Of a DNA stretch of 60,257 nt, positions 7,832 to 16,647 are shown in pieces. Location of the stretch: contig CAMDLH010000014.1 of the NCBI GenBank assembly GCA_945901405.1, positions 1-60,257 of the forward strand, given 5' to 3'. Position numbers and translations under genes: made by a program. The notes under the pieces were generated by a model, which saw only the letters and a program-made list of their open reading frames with translations, was not told where the DNA came from and made no database searches. This DNA is from Bordetella parapertussis (GTDB lineage Bacteria > Pseudomonadota > Gammaproteobacteria > Burkholderiales > SG8-41). Positions within the stretch are counted from its first letter, which is position 1, and each line of letters begins with the position of its first letter.

Positions 7832-10108
7832 AGTATTATTTGTTGCGTTCTGTATCGCCTGCCAAACCCGCCCCGGCGTAAACGGCATGTCGAGATGCGT
7901 GATACCCAGCGGTCGCAGCGCATCCACCGTGGCGTTGACCAGCGCGGGCAGCGAGCCGCTGCAACCTGATTCGCCTACACCCTTGGCGCCCAGCGCGTTC
8001 ATCTTTGTCGGCACGGCGTGGTCGTGTGTGACCATGTCGCGAATCAGGCCGGCGCGCGGCATGGCGTAATCCATGAAGCTGCCGCTGAGCAACTGGCCGC
8101 TGGCGCGGTCGTAAACGGTGTGTTCAGTGAATGCCTGGCCCGCGCCTTGCACCACGCCGCCGTGCACCTGGCCTTCGACCAGCACCGGGGTGATGACGTT
8201 GCCGACATCGTCGACGGCGGTGTAGCGCGCGATGGTTGCCGCGCCGGTTTCAGGATCGATTTCGACTTCGGCGATGTGGCAGCCGTTGGGGTAGGTTGCG
8301 CCGTAGGTTGCGTCGGCGATGGTATTGAACGGGTGCGGCTCGGCGGCGGCAAGTTTTTTTGCGAGTTCGATGAAGCCGATGGAGCGGTCGCCCGCGTGAA
8401 AGCGGCCATCGCAGTAGCGCAGTTCATTCTCGGCGCGGCCCAACGCAGCCGCCGCGTGCGGGCGTGCGATGTCGATCAGTTTGCCGCCGAGCAGGTGAAA
8501 CACGCTGCCGGTGCCCAGCGCGCCGCGCGAGCCGCCGGTGCCGTTGCCGATGAGTTCCATCGACGGCGGCATCGGGTGAAAGCGGATGTGCTCCTCCGCG
8601 ATTTGCAGACCCTGCGCGACGATTTGCGGGAAGGTTGTTTCGTGGCCTTGGCCCGAGGCTTGCGTAGCGGCGTAGAGCGTCATGTTGCCATCGGCGTCGA
8701 AACGCACGGCGACTTGATCCTTGCCGTTGCCGCCGCCGCCGGCTTCAAGATACGTCGCGATGCCGATGCCGCGCAATTTACCGGCGGCTTTCGCTGCCGC
8801 GCGGCGTTGTTCAAAGCCCGCCCAGTCGGCGTGTTTGAGGCCATCGTTCATCACCGCATCAAATTCGCCGCAGTCGTAGGTGGTGCCATTCGCGGTGGTG
8901 AACGGCATCGCCGACGGCGGAATAAAATTCCTTCGCCGCAGCGCGATCGGATCAAAGCCATGCTCGTGCGCGGCGTGATCGACCAGCCGCTCGATGGCGT
9001 AAGCGATGTCGGGCCGCCCCGCGCCGCGATACGCCGACACCGGCACGGTGTTGTTGAAACACAGCCGCGTGCGTGTGTAGATCGCGGGTATGCGATAAAC
9101 GCCGCCCGCGGTCACCGCCAGATTCTTGGTGGCGATGAACGCGCCGAATGCGGGTGCGTAAGCGCCGAGTTCGGAACGATTGTCAAAACGTATCGCCAGC
9201 ATGTTGCCCTCTGCATCCAGCGCCAATTCGCCGGTGAGCGACAACGCGCGGCCGTGGTAATCGCTGACGAAGGTTTCGCCGCGCGTGGCGACCCACTTCA
9301 CCGGGCGGCCGAGTTTTTTCGCCGCGTACATCGCGGCGAAGTACTCGGTGTATGCAGCACCCCGCACGCCAAAGCTGCCGCCGACATCCTGCGTGATGAA
9401 ATCGAGCTTGTCTTTGTCCAGCCCGGTAACAAACATGAACTGGCCGCGCATGCCGCCCTGGCCTTGAATCAGGATGTGTATGGAGTAACACCCGCTCGCC
9501 GCGTCGTGGGCGATGAGCATGGCGCGCGGCTCCATCGGGTTGCCGACGAGGCGCTGGCTGTCCACGGTGACCTTGCTGACGAATTTTGCTTTCGCGAACG
9601 CATCGGCCGCGGCCTTGGCGTCACCCGTCTCAAAATCAAACGCGAGGTTGCCCGGCACATCGGTGTGTAATTGCGGCGCACCGGGCCTGGTGGCGTCGTC
9701 GTAGTTAGTGACCGCAGGCAACTCGCGATAGTCAACGCGCACCAGCTCACGCGCATCCTCGGCTTGCGCGGCGGTTTCGGCGATGATCATCGCCACCGGC
9801 TCGCCGACATAACGCACGCGTTCACCCGCCAGCATCGGTATGTCGGGCTTCTTCATCGCCATGCCTTCGCGGCCCGGATAACCGACGACATTGGGCAGCG
9901 ATTTGAATCCGGCTTGCCTCACATCGTTGCCGGTGTAGATGGCAACCACGCCCGGATGTTTTGACGCGGCGGCGGTGTCGATGCCTAGAACTTCCGCATG
10001 CGCGCGATCGGAGCGCAGAAACACGGCGTGCAGTTGATGGGGCAGGTTCCAGTCGGCGGTGTAACGGCCCTGGCCGGTGATGAGTCGAAAATCTTCGCGG
10101 CGTGACAT
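7826..10108 (-). CDS. Xanthine-dehydrogenase-family molybdopterin-binding (CoxL-type) subunit
   Basis: 760 residues from ATG 10108 (MSRREDFRLITGQGRYTADW), with GGAA about 8 nt upstream on the minus strand. The N-terminus is the a/b hammerhead domain of the large subunits of the xanthine oxidase / CO dehydrogenase family. VGGSFGVRG, the loop AYRGAGR and GTGGSRGALGTGS are the Mo-cofactor contact motifs. GVGESG carries the catalytic Glu (about E713). AYRGAGR is the form seen in form II or other CoxL-like enzymes, not the AYXCSFR loop of true CO dehydrogenase. No FAD (CoxM) or 2Fe-2S (CoxS) subunit gene is next to it, so the partners are elsewhere or absent. Probable hydroxylation of a carbon substrate; specificity unknown. 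Confidence 0.88.
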   Translation of the reverse strand: MSRREDFRLITGQGRYTADWNLPHQLHAVFLRSDRAHAEVLGIDTAAASKHPGVVAIYTGNDVRQAGFKSLPNVVGYPGREGMAMKKPDIPMLAGERVRYVGEPVAMIIAETAAQAEDARELVRVDYRELPAVTNYDDATRPGAPQLHTDVPGNLAFDFETGDAKAAADAFAKAKFVSKVTVDSQRLVGNPMEPRAMLIAHDAASGCYSIHILIQGQGGMRGQFMFVTGLDKDKLDFITQDVGGSFGVRGAAYTEYFAAMYAAKKLGRPVKWVATRGETFVSDYHGRALSLTGELALDAEGNMLAIRFDNRSELGAYAPAFGAFIATKNLAVTAGGVYRIPAIYTRTRLCFNNTVPVSAYRGAGRPDIAYAIERLVDHAAHEHGFDPIALRRRNFIPPSAMPFTTANGTTYDCGEFDAVMNDGLKHADWAGFEQRRAAAKAAGKLRGIGIATYLEAGGGGNGKDQVAVRFDADGNMTLYAATQASGQGHETTFPQIVAQGLQIAEEHIRFHPMPPSMELIGNGTGGSRGALGTGSVFHLLGGKLIDIARPHAAAALGRAENELRYCDGRFHAGDRSIGFIELAKKLAAAEPHPFNTIADATYGATYPNGCHIAEVEIDPETGAATIARYTAVDDVGNVITPVLVEGQVHGGVVQGAGQAFTEHTVYDRASGQLLSGSFMDYAMPRAGLIRDMVTHDHAVPTKMNALGAKGVGESGCSGSLPALVNATVDALRPLGITHLDMPFTPGRVWQAIQNATNNTQ

Positions 10109-10192
10109 GATAGGTTCCACATTGTTTGTTGCGCGAATTCTCGCACACTTCAAAACGTGATGTAATGCGCGTCATCGTTCGATAGTACTCAC

Positions 10193-11158
10193 ATGAATTT
10201 AACCAAACCATTGATAACAGCCGCGATGATGCTCGCAGTGAGCGGCATTGCGCATGCGCAGCAGCCGTGGCCGGCAAAGGCGGTGCGCATCATCAATCCG
10301 TTCAGCCCCGGCGGCTCGCTTGATCTGGTGGCGCGGCTGTTGGCGAAAGCGATGAACACCGAATTGGGCCAGCCGTTCATCGTCGAGAACCGTCCTGGCG
10401 CGGGCGGCTCCATCGGCATCGAGCTGGTGGCGAAGTCAGCGCCGGATGGCTACACCTTGTTGATGGTGCAAAGCAGTCTCACCGTGAACCCCAGCCTGCA
10501 ACGCAAGGTGCCGTACGATCCGGTGAAAGATTTCGAACCGGTGTCCAAAGTGTCCTCGTACATGTTTTTCGCCGTGGTGCATCCTTCGCTGCCGGCGCGC
10601 TCGGTGAGGGACTTGATCGCGCTGGCGAAAGCAAAACCCGCGCAAATCAATTACGCCTCGGTGGGCATCGGCAGCGGCACGCATCTCGCGGGCGAGTTGT
10701 TCGGACATATGGCCGGAGTGAAGCTCGCGCATATTCCGTACAAAGGCACGGGGCAGGTGATGCCAGATTTGCTTGGCGGGCAGGTCGCGCTGACCTTCGG
10801 CAGCACCAGCGTGGTGCCGCACGTGAAGCAGGGCAAGCTGATCGCACTGGCGGTGACGGGGCCCAGGCGCGCGGCGGTGTTGCCCAACACACCGACCGTC
10901 GCGGAGTCCGGCCTCGCCGGTTATGAAGTGACGGCGTGGAACGCGATGTTCGCGCCGGCGGGAACGCCCGCGGCTGTGGTCAACCGGCTCAACGAGCTGG
11001 TGCGCAAGACCATCGCATCGCAGGATTCAAAATCGGTGATGGACGCGCAGGGCATGGATGGCGACACCAACACGCCGGCGGAACTCGGCGCGCTGGTCAA
11101 AAGTGAATTGGCGAAGTGGGCGCAGGTGATCAAAATCGCGGGCATCAAACCGGAGTGA
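10193..11158 (+). CDS. Bug/TctC family periplasmic solute-binding protein (TctC-4)
   Basis: 321 residues with the signal peptide MNLTKPLITAAMMLAVSG...AHAQ and mature start QPWPAKAVRIINPFSPGGSL. Motifs: FIVENRPGAGGSIGIEL, APDGYTLLMV, HPSLPARSVRDLIAL, GTHLAGELF, HIPYKGTGQVMPDL and PNTPTVAESGLAGY. It is divergent from the CoxL-type gene and is the first gene of a probable operon. Its TGA is followed directly by the ATG of the next MmgE/PrpD gene (TGAATG), so the two are tightly linked. It presumably captures the acid that the downstream lyase, hydratase-like and CoA-ligase proteins process. Confidence 0.9.
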   Translation: MNLTKPLITAAMMLAVSGIAHAQQPWPAKAVRIINPFSPGGSLDLVARLLAKAMNTELGQPFIVENRPGAGGSIGIELVAKSAPDGYTLLMVQSSLTVNPSLQRKVPYDPVKDFEPVSKVSSYMFFAVVHPSLPARSVRDLIALAKAKPAQINYASVGIGSGTHLAGELFGHMAGVKLAHIPYKGTGQVMPDLLGGQVALTFGSTSVVPHVKQGKLIALAVTGPRRAAVLPNTPTVAESGLAGYEVTAWNAMFAPAGTPAAVVNRLNELVRKTIASQDSKSVMDAQGMDGDTNTPAELGALVKSELAKWAQVIKIAGIKPE

Positions 11159-12541
11159 ATGCGTATGGATAATTTATCAATAAAAACAAATACTTACGAT
11201 GAAACCACCGAGCGCCTGGTGGCGTTCGCCGAGCGTGCATCGTACGACGCGCTGCCGGCGAGCGTGGTGCACGAATGCAAGCGGCGCGTGATCGACACCT
11301 TCGCCAGCGCGCTCGGCGCATACGACAACCCGGTGAGCGTGATGACGCACAAGGTCGCCGCGCGCAGCCGCACGGATAACCCGGCAACGGTGTGGGGCAG
11401 CAATATCAAAACCACGCCCGAAGCGGCGGCCTTCGCCAACGGCGTGATGACGCGGCTGCTCGACATCAGCGATACGTATCTCGGCAAAAGCCGCGGGCAC
11501 CCGAGCGACATGAATTCCGGTTTAATCGCCATTGCCGAGGCCGTGCATGCCGACGGCAAATCGCTGATCAACGCGATCACGCTGGCGTACGATGTGTATT
11601 GCAGCTTTTGCAATGCCATCGATGCCAACGCCAAGGGTTGGGATCAGCCGGTGTACAGCGTGTTGGGTTGCGTGCTCGGCGCGGGCAAGTTGCTCAAGTT
11701 GAATCACGATCAACTCGCAAACGCGGTGTCGCTGGCGCTGGCGCCCAACATGGCGCTGGCGCAAAGCCGCCGCGGCCATCTGTCGAACTGGAAGGGCTGC
11801 GCGGGCGCGAACGCCTCGCGCAATGCCGTATTCGCGGCGATGCTGGCGCAGGATGGTTTCACCGGGCCGTCGGCGGTGTTCGAGGGCGATGGCGGGCTGT
11901 GGCAGGTGCTGGGGCCGCACGACTGGCCGCTGCCGCAAGACAAACATCTCATCAGCGAGACGCATATCAAGTTTTTGCCGGTGTGTTATCACGGCCAATC
12001 GTCGGTGTTCGCCGCGCTTGACCTGCGCGACAAAGTTGCGCTGGATGACATCGCCGAAATCACCGTGGATAGCTATGGCGCGGCGGTGATGATGATGGGC
12101 AACGACCCCACGCGCTGGGCGCCAAGCACGCGCGAGACCGCCGATCACAGCATGCCGTACGTGGTGGCGAGCGCGCTGCTTGACGGCGCGGTGAACGATG
12201 CGTCTTTCAGCGACGCACGGCTTGCCGATGCCACGCTCTCGCGCCTGATGGCGAAAGTGAAAGTGCGCAGGGACGAGCGGCTGGAATCACATTACCCGGA
12301 AGGCGCGCCGGGCCGCGTGAGCATACGTACCAACAGCGGCGCCATGCACGTGAAAGAAGTGATCTACCCGCAGGGGCACTTCAAAAACCCGGTGAGTGAT
12401 ACACGGGTTGTGGAGAAGTTTCACGAGTTGACGGCGGCACGGCTCACGCAGGCGCGGCGCGACAGAGTGCTGGAAATGTTGTGGGGGTTGGACAAGGTGG
12501 ATGATGTGGCGCAAGTGGTGAGCGCGTTGAGCGGCACGTAA
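11159..12541 (+). CDS. MmgE/PrpD family protein (second paralogue)
   Basis: 460 residues from ATG 11159 (ATG 11165 also possible). Conserved stretches parallel the 4372 gene: CKRRVIDTFASALGAYD, TRLLDISDTYLGKSRGHPSD, ITLAYDVYCSF, NAVSLALAPNMALAQSR, NWKGCAGANASRNAVFAAML, AVFEGDGGLW and STRETADHSMPYVVASALLDG. This is a full-length member of the lyase family that includes 2-methylcitrate dehydratase. Codons 7-13 (SIKTNTY) are encoded by the AT-rich repeat copy d, so the repeat is translated here. It starts directly at the TctC-4 stop, and the MaoC pair follows 50 nt after its own stop. Confidence 0.88.
   Translation: MRMDNLSIKTNTYDETTERLVAFAERASYDALPASVVHECKRRVIDTFASALGAYDNPVSVMTHKVAARSRTDNPATVWGSNIKTTPEAAAFANGVMTRLLDISDTYLGKSRGHPSDMNSGLIAIAEAVHADGKSLINAITLAYDVYCSFCNAIDANAKGWDQPVYSVLGCVLGAGKLLKLNHDQLANAVSLALAPNMALAQSRRGHLSNWKGCAGANASRNAVFAAMLAQDGFTGPSAVFEGDGGLWQVLGPHDWPLPQDKHLISETHIKFLPVCYHGQSSVFAALDLRDKVALDDIAEITVDSYGAAVMMMGNDPTRWAPSTRETADHSMPYVVASALLDGAVNDASFSDARLADATLSRLMAKVKVRRDERLESHYPEGAPGRVSIRTNSGAMHVKEVIYPQGHFKNPVSDTRVVEKFHELTAARLTQARRDRVLEMLWGLDKVDDVAQVVSALSGT
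11178..11197 (-). repeat. AT-rich 20-nt dispersed repeat, copy d
   Basis: CAATAAAAACAAATACTTAC on the plus strand, a perfect reverse-orientation copy. It lies 19 nt after the TctC-4 stop, inside the first codons of the MmgE/PrpD gene. Confidence 0.8.
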
Positions 12542-12592
12542 GAAATCTTCACCGTGCCTGCGCGGTAAATTTTTTGTTCAAGGGGCAAGTCA

Positions 12593-13057
12593 ATGATTGA
12601 ATTCAAGACGATTTCATACGAAGTCGTAACCGTGGGCGAGGAGTTCCGCTCCGACGATTTCACGGTAAAGCCGGAGGATGTCGACACTTTTGCGTTTGCA
12701 GTGGACGACCACGATCCGTGGTATTTCGAGGACGAGAGTGATTCACCCTTCGGCGGCAAGATCACGCATCCGGTGCTGCTCGGCAACCTGGCGCTGTTCA
12801 TGCGTCACAACAAATACATCGTGCCCGCCGGGCTGCACGCCAAGATTCACTGCGAGTTCGTCGAGCCGATCCGCATCGGCATGCGCGTGCGCGCCTACGG
12901 CAAGCTCACCGAAAAATACCAGCGGCGCGGGCGTCATTACATCGTGACGCAGTTCGAGACGCGCGACGAGGACAACGGCCAGGTGCTGGTGCGCGGCCAT
13001 TTCACGCAAATGATATTCCCGCAATCAGGAGTGCATGAACATGCCAAAAACGGCTGA
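12593..13057 (+). CDS. MaoC-like / FAS1-like dehydratase subunit A
   Basis: 154 residues; ATG 12593 is preceded by AAGGGG. A hot-dog fold of the MaoC / FAS1-dehydratase group is suggested by the early FTVKPEDVDTFAFAVDD block, FGGKITHPVLLGNLALF (the family's PP....g/hp helix) and IHCEFVEPIRIGMRVRAYGKLTEK, followed by VTQFETRDEDNGQVLVRG. At the usual D..nP.H catalytic pair this protein has DDHDPWYF: the Asp is present but Tyr/Phe stands where His is expected. It overlaps the next MaoC-like gene by 23 nt, so the pair is probably translated together and may form a heterodimer that hydrates or dehydrates an acyl-CoA. Confidence 0.78.
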   Translation: MIEFKTISYEVVTVGEEFRSDDFTVKPEDVDTFAFAVDDHDPWYFEDESDSPFGGKITHPVLLGNLALFMRHNKYIVPAGLHAKIHCEFVEPIRIGMRVRAYGKLTEKYQRRGRHYIVTQFETRDEDNGQVLVRGHFTQMIFPQSGVHEHAKNG

Positions 13058-13466
13058 AGCACTGGTGCCAGGCATGGAGTTGCCGGCGCTCAAAAAAACC
13101 ATCCGCCAGCGCCAGATCGATTGTTACTCCGGCGTGCGGCCCAATTCGATACACACCGATCTTGAATGGGCTCGGAAGAAAGGTTTCCCGCGCACGCTGG
13201 TGCAGGCGCTGATGTCCACCGCCTACGTATCGCAGATGATGGTGAAGTGGCTGGGCGAGGGCTTTGTCAAAGGCGGCACGATTTCCGCGAGCTTCATCCG
13301 GCCCGTCTACGAAGGCGACACGCTGACCGCGCGCGCGGTGGTGAAAAGCATGGAGGAAGCCGGCGCCCGCCCGCGTGTCACCGTCGAATGCTGGTGCGAA
13401 AATCAGGATGGCGTGAAAACCATGGTGGGATCGGCGAGCGGTTTTGCCGATCATTTACGGACATAA
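13035..13466 (+). CDS. MaoC-like dehydratase subunit B
   Basis: 143 residues from ATG 13035 with AGGAG about 6 nt upstream, inside the end of subunit A. A second ATG two codons later is an alternative. Hot-dog fold markers are VPGMELPALKKTIRQRQI, HTDLEWARKKGFPRTLVQALM, ISASFIRPVYEGDTLTARAVV and RVTVECWCENQDG. At the catalytic loop, YSGVRPNSIHTD keeps the His but has Val where typical R-hydratases have Asp (SGDxNPxH), the complement of subunit A. Only 6 nt separate its stop from the next gene, an acyl-CoA synthetase. A role in acyl-CoA hydration within this operon is inferred. Confidence 0.78.
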   Translation: MNMPKTAEALVPGMELPALKKTIRQRQIDCYSGVRPNSIHTDLEWARKKGFPRTLVQALMSTAYVSQMMVKWLGEGFVKGGTISASFIRPVYEGDTLTARAVVKSMEEAGARPRVTVECWCENQDGVKTMVGSASGFADHLRT

Positions 13467-13472
13467 ATAACG

Positions 13473-15623
13473 ATGAATGCACCTATGGTTGTAAAGGACT
13501 TGCCCGATATTGCACCGCTAATGGCGCCGCGCAGCGTCGCCCTGGTGGGCGCGACCGATCACCCCACGTCGTTCGGCGGACGCGTGTTCCAGCAGATGAC
13601 GGGCTTTGGTTTCCCCGGAAAAATTTATCCGGTCAATCCACGGTTGAAAGATATCAACGGCCTTAAGTGTTATCCCGGCATCAAGGATTTGCCGCAGACG
13701 CCGGATCACGTCGGCATCGTGGTGTCGAGCGAGCGCGTGTTTGATGTGCTCGCCGATTGCGAATCAATCGGCGTGCGCCATGCAACCGTTTTCAGCGGCG
13801 GCTTCGCCGAGACCGGCACGGACGAGGGTCGCGAGCGCCAGAAGCGTCTGATCGAATTCGGACGTAAATCCGGCATTCGTTTCATGGGGCCCAACTGCAA
13901 CGGCATCGTGAATTTTGTCGACCGCTTCGCGATGACTTCCACTGCCGCGATTCGGGGTGTGTATGCGAAAGCAGGCGATATCGGCGTGGTCAGCCACAGC
14001 GGCGGCCTCGGCCAGATCAACGTAATGTGGCGCGCGATGGAGCATGGTCTGGGCATCAGCTACGAGGCGAGTTGCGGCAACGAGGCCGACATCGACACGC
14101 TGGATTTCGCGCGCTTCATGCTGCATTCGGACACCACCAACGTGGTGCTGCTCGCCATCGAAGGCATCAAGAGCGGCGAGAAATTTCGCCAGCTTGCACA
14201 CGAGGCTGCTGAACTCGAAAAGCCGTTGGTAATTTTGAAGATCGGCGCCACCGAAGCGGGCAGCCGCGCGGCCGCCTCGCACACTGGCACGATTGCCGGG
14301 GACAACGACATCATCAAGGCGGTGTGCCGGCAGTATGGTTTGACACAAGTGCACGAATGCAACGAGCTGTATGAGACGGCGGTTTTCCTGCGCCAACGTA
14401 AATGGCCCAAGGCGCGCGGCCTCGCGGCGGTGGCGCCCACCGGCGGCAACGTGGTGAACCTCGCTGACGCCGGCGCGATCTTTGACCTGCAATGGAACTC
14501 GTTTACCAGCGGGACGCAGGAAGCATTGAGCAAGCTGATGCCCGGCTACGGCAAGGTGGGCAACCCGACCGATCTCACCTCGGCCGCAACCGGCGATCAG
14601 GATTTTTACCGCAAGGCGTTGACCACGATAGCCGCCGACCCCGGCGTGGATGTGATGATTCCCATCGTACCTTCACCGACGAAAAAGAATCTGCTGCAAA
14701 CGGTCGAGATCATGAATCAGTGCGGCAAGCAGACGGCGATGTTGTGGGTGGGCGGCTGTGTGGATGAAAAAGAATTCCGCGCGCGTGATCTGATCAGCGC
14801 TGGCGTGGTGGTTTACCGCGACGCGACACCATGCACGCGCGCGATACGTGCTGCGTACGATTTCGGCCAATTCGTTACGGCAAAAAAATCAGGCGCGTTG
14901 ACGCCAAAGCGTCCGGACGGCATCGATCAAGCATTGGCGCAAACGCGCTTCAAGACCGCCGGAGAAAAAATTACCGAACGTGAGGCCAAGCAGATTTTGG
15001 CGTGTTACGGCCTGCCGGTGACACAAGAGTCGCTGGCGGAAAGTGCAGCAGAAGCCGTCAGCCTCGCCGCGAAAATCGGCGGCAAGGTCGTGCTCAAAAT
15101 CGATTCGCCAGACATCGCGCACAAAACCGAAGCCGGCGGCGTGCGTCTTGGCGTGGAAGGCGCGGTGGCGATCACCGAGGCGTACGAGGCCATCGTCAAA
15201 TCAGCGAAGCAATATGCGCCGCAAGCCAAAATCAACGGCGTGCTGGTGCAAGAAATGGCGCGGCCCGGCGTGGAGATGATGCTCGGCGTGATCCGCGACC
15301 CAGTGTTTGGCCCGATAGTCGTGGCGGGCCTGGGCGGTATTTTTGTCGAAGTGCTGAAGGATGTCGCCTATCGCGCCGCGCCGGTGACGCCGGTGCAGGC
15401 GCATGAAATGCTCGACGAATTGCGCGGCAAAAAAATGCTCGAAGGCGTGCGCGGCATGGCGGCGCGAGATCGAGACGCGCTGGCCGATGCCATCGTACGG
15501 CTGTCGTGGTTCGCGGCTGATTTCAGGAACGAAATCGCGGAGATGGATATCAATCCGCTGATGGTTTATGAGCAGGGCGCGGGTGCGCGCATGCTCGATG
15601 CGCTTATCGTTCGCACCCAATGA
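13473..15623 (+). CDS. NDP-forming acyl-CoA synthetase (acetate-CoA ligase family)
   Basis: 716 residues, a single-chain alpha-beta fusion. Residues 10-130 are a CoA-binding Rossmann domain (SVALVGATDHPTSFGG). A succinyl-CoA-synthetase-like flavodoxin domain follows (GVVSHSGGLGQINVM), then the block RAAASHTGTIAG with the His expected to be phosphorylated. The C-terminal part from about residue 490 is an ATP-grasp domain (VVLKIDSPDIAHKTEAGGV, VQEMARPGVEMMLGV, VAGLGGIFVEVLKDVAYR, AEMDINPLMVY). It would convert a carboxylic acid plus CoA and ATP to acyl-CoA, ADP and phosphate. It sits 6 nt after the MaoC pair and ahead of TctC-5, consistent with activation of the acid that the binding proteins import. 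Confidence 0.9.
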   Translation: MNAPMVVKDLPDIAPLMAPRSVALVGATDHPTSFGGRVFQQMTGFGFPGKIYPVNPRLKDINGLKCYPGIKDLPQTPDHVGIVVSSERVFDVLADCESIGVRHATVFSGGFAETGTDEGRERQKRLIEFGRKSGIRFMGPNCNGIVNFVDRFAMTSTAAIRGVYAKAGDIGVVSHSGGLGQINVMWRAMEHGLGISYEASCGNEADIDTLDFARFMLHSDTTNVVLLAIEGIKSGEKFRQLAHEAAELEKPLVILKIGATEAGSRAAASHTGTIAGDNDIIKAVCRQYGLTQVHECNELYETAVFLRQRKWPKARGLAAVAPTGGNVVNLADAGAIFDLQWNSFTSGTQEALSKLMPGYGKVGNPTDLTSAATGDQDFYRKALTTIAADPGVDVMIPIVPSPTKKNLLQTVEIMNQCGKQTAMLWVGGCVDEKEFRARDLISAGVVVYRDATPCTRAIRAAYDFGQFVTAKKSGALTPKRPDGIDQALAQTRFKTAGEKITEREAKQILACYGLPVTQESLAESAAEAVSLAAKIGGKVVLKIDSPDIAHKTEAGGVRLGVEGAVAITEAYEAIVKSAKQYAPQAKINGVLVQEMARPGVEMMLGVIRDPVFGPIVVAGLGGIFVEVLKDVAYRAAPVTPVQAHEMLDELRGKKMLEGVRGMAARDRDALADAIVRLSWFAADFRNEIAEMDINPLMVYEQGAGARMLDALIVRTQ

Positions 15624-15655
15624 ACCGTCGTTCCGGGCTTGATCTTTGAATTAAT

Positions 15656-15675
15656 ATAACCATATGTTTTTAAAG
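15656..15675 (+). repeat. AT-rich 20-nt dispersed repeat, copy e (divergent)
   Basis: ATAACCATATGTTTTTAAAG, about 4 mismatches to the AAAG-ending variant of the consensus, followed by GTATTTTT. It contains the ATG of TctC-5 and encodes the start of its signal peptide. Confidence 0.45.
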
Positions 15676-16635
15676 GTATTTTTAATTCTGTTGATGATCG
15701 CCACGACGCACGCCCAAGCGCAGCCTGCGAGCAAGTCCCGCTATCCCGAGCGCCCCGTGCGCGTGGTCGTGCCCGTAGCCGCAGGCGGCGGCACCGACAT
15801 CATCGCGCGGCTCACCGTCAGCAAACTGAGCGAAGTGGCTGGCCAACCCTTCGTCGTCGATAACCGCCCCGGTGCTGGCGGCGTGCTCGGCAACGAAATC
15901 GTCGCACACGCGCGGCCCGATGGTTACACGCTGCTTTTTACCTACGCCGCGCACACGATAGTGCCGTTCATCTATCGCAAGGTGCCGTACGACGTGTACA
16001 AGGATTTCACGCCGATCACGCTTGCGGGCCAGCAACCGCTGTTGCTCGCGATCAACGCAAATGTTCCCGCCAACACCACGCAGGAATTGATCGCGCTGGC
16101 GCGCGCGAAGCCGGGCGCATTGAATGTGGCGCTCGCTACACCCAGCAGTTCCGGCGCGCTGGCGGCCGAGTTGTTCAAGATGCTCACCAATACCAAAATG
16201 GTTTCCGTGCCGTTCAAGGGCGGCGCGCCCGCGCTCACCGCGCTGCTCGGCGGCGAAGTGCAACTCATCTTCACCACGCCGCCAACCGTGATGGCCTTCA
16301 TCAAAAGCGGCCGCGTGAAAATTCTCGGCACCTCGGGCAGGGAGCGCTTGCCGTACCTGCCTGATGTGCCGACGCTGGCCGAAGCCGGTGTGAAAGATTT
16401 TGAAACCGCGCCATGGCAGGGCCTGCTCGGCCCGGCGAATTTGCCCTTGCACATCGTCGATTACTTGCAAACGCAAATCAGAGCAGTGCTTCGCCTTCCT
16501 GAAACCAAGGAGAAATTCGCCGCCTCCGGCACCGATGCCATCGGCAACACGCCCGTCGAGTTTGGACGCATGATTCAACGTGAATTGGAGCAGAACAAGA
16601 AAGTGATACAGGCGGTGGGGATGCGGGCGGATTGA
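15664..16635 (+). CDS. Bug/TctC family periplasmic solute-binding protein (TctC-5)
   Basis: 323 residues from ATG 15664. The signal peptide MFLKVFLILLMIATTHAQAQ is largely written in the AT-rich repeat (copy e), unlike the GC-rich remainder. Motifs: YPERPVRVVVPVAAGGGTDI, FVVDNRPGAGGVLGNEI, RPDGYTLLF, VPFKGGAPALTALLGGEV and PDVPTLAEAGVKDF. VPFKG replaces the usual VPYKG. It is the last gene of the run from 10193 and follows the acyl-CoA synthetase by 40 nt. No classic Shine-Dalgarno sequence precedes ATG 15664; ATG 15694 would remove the signal peptide core and is unlikely. Confidence 0.9.
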   Translation: MFLKVFLILLMIATTHAQAQPASKSRYPERPVRVVVPVAAGGGTDIIARLTVSKLSEVAGQPFVVDNRPGAGGVLGNEIVAHARPDGYTLLFTYAAHTIVPFIYRKVPYDVYKDFTPITLAGQQPLLLAINANVPANTTQELIALARAKPGALNVALATPSSSGALAAELFKMLTNTKMVSVPFKGGAPALTALLGGEVQLIFTTPPTVMAFIKSGRVKILGTSGRERLPYLPDVPTLAEAGVKDFETAPWQGLLGPANLPLHIVDYLQTQIRAVLRLPETKEKFAASGTDAIGNTPVEFGRMIQRELEQNKKVIQAVGMRAD

Positions 16636-16647
16636 GCGCTTACCAAT

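Noticed and set aside
8018-9670. 550-codon open frame on the plus strand
   Set aside because: It lies entirely antisense to the CoxL-type gene and has a shadow-like composition (Arg, His, Ala, Val rich) without any domain motif; high-GC genes commonly leave such frames open.
7826-10108. True carbon monoxide dehydrogenase (form I) large subunit
   Set aside because: The active-site loop reads AYRGAGR, not AYXCSFR, and no CoxM/CoxS genes accompany it.
15682-16578. 298-codon minus-strand frame
   Set aside because: Antisense shadow of TctC-5; the plus strand has all family motifs.
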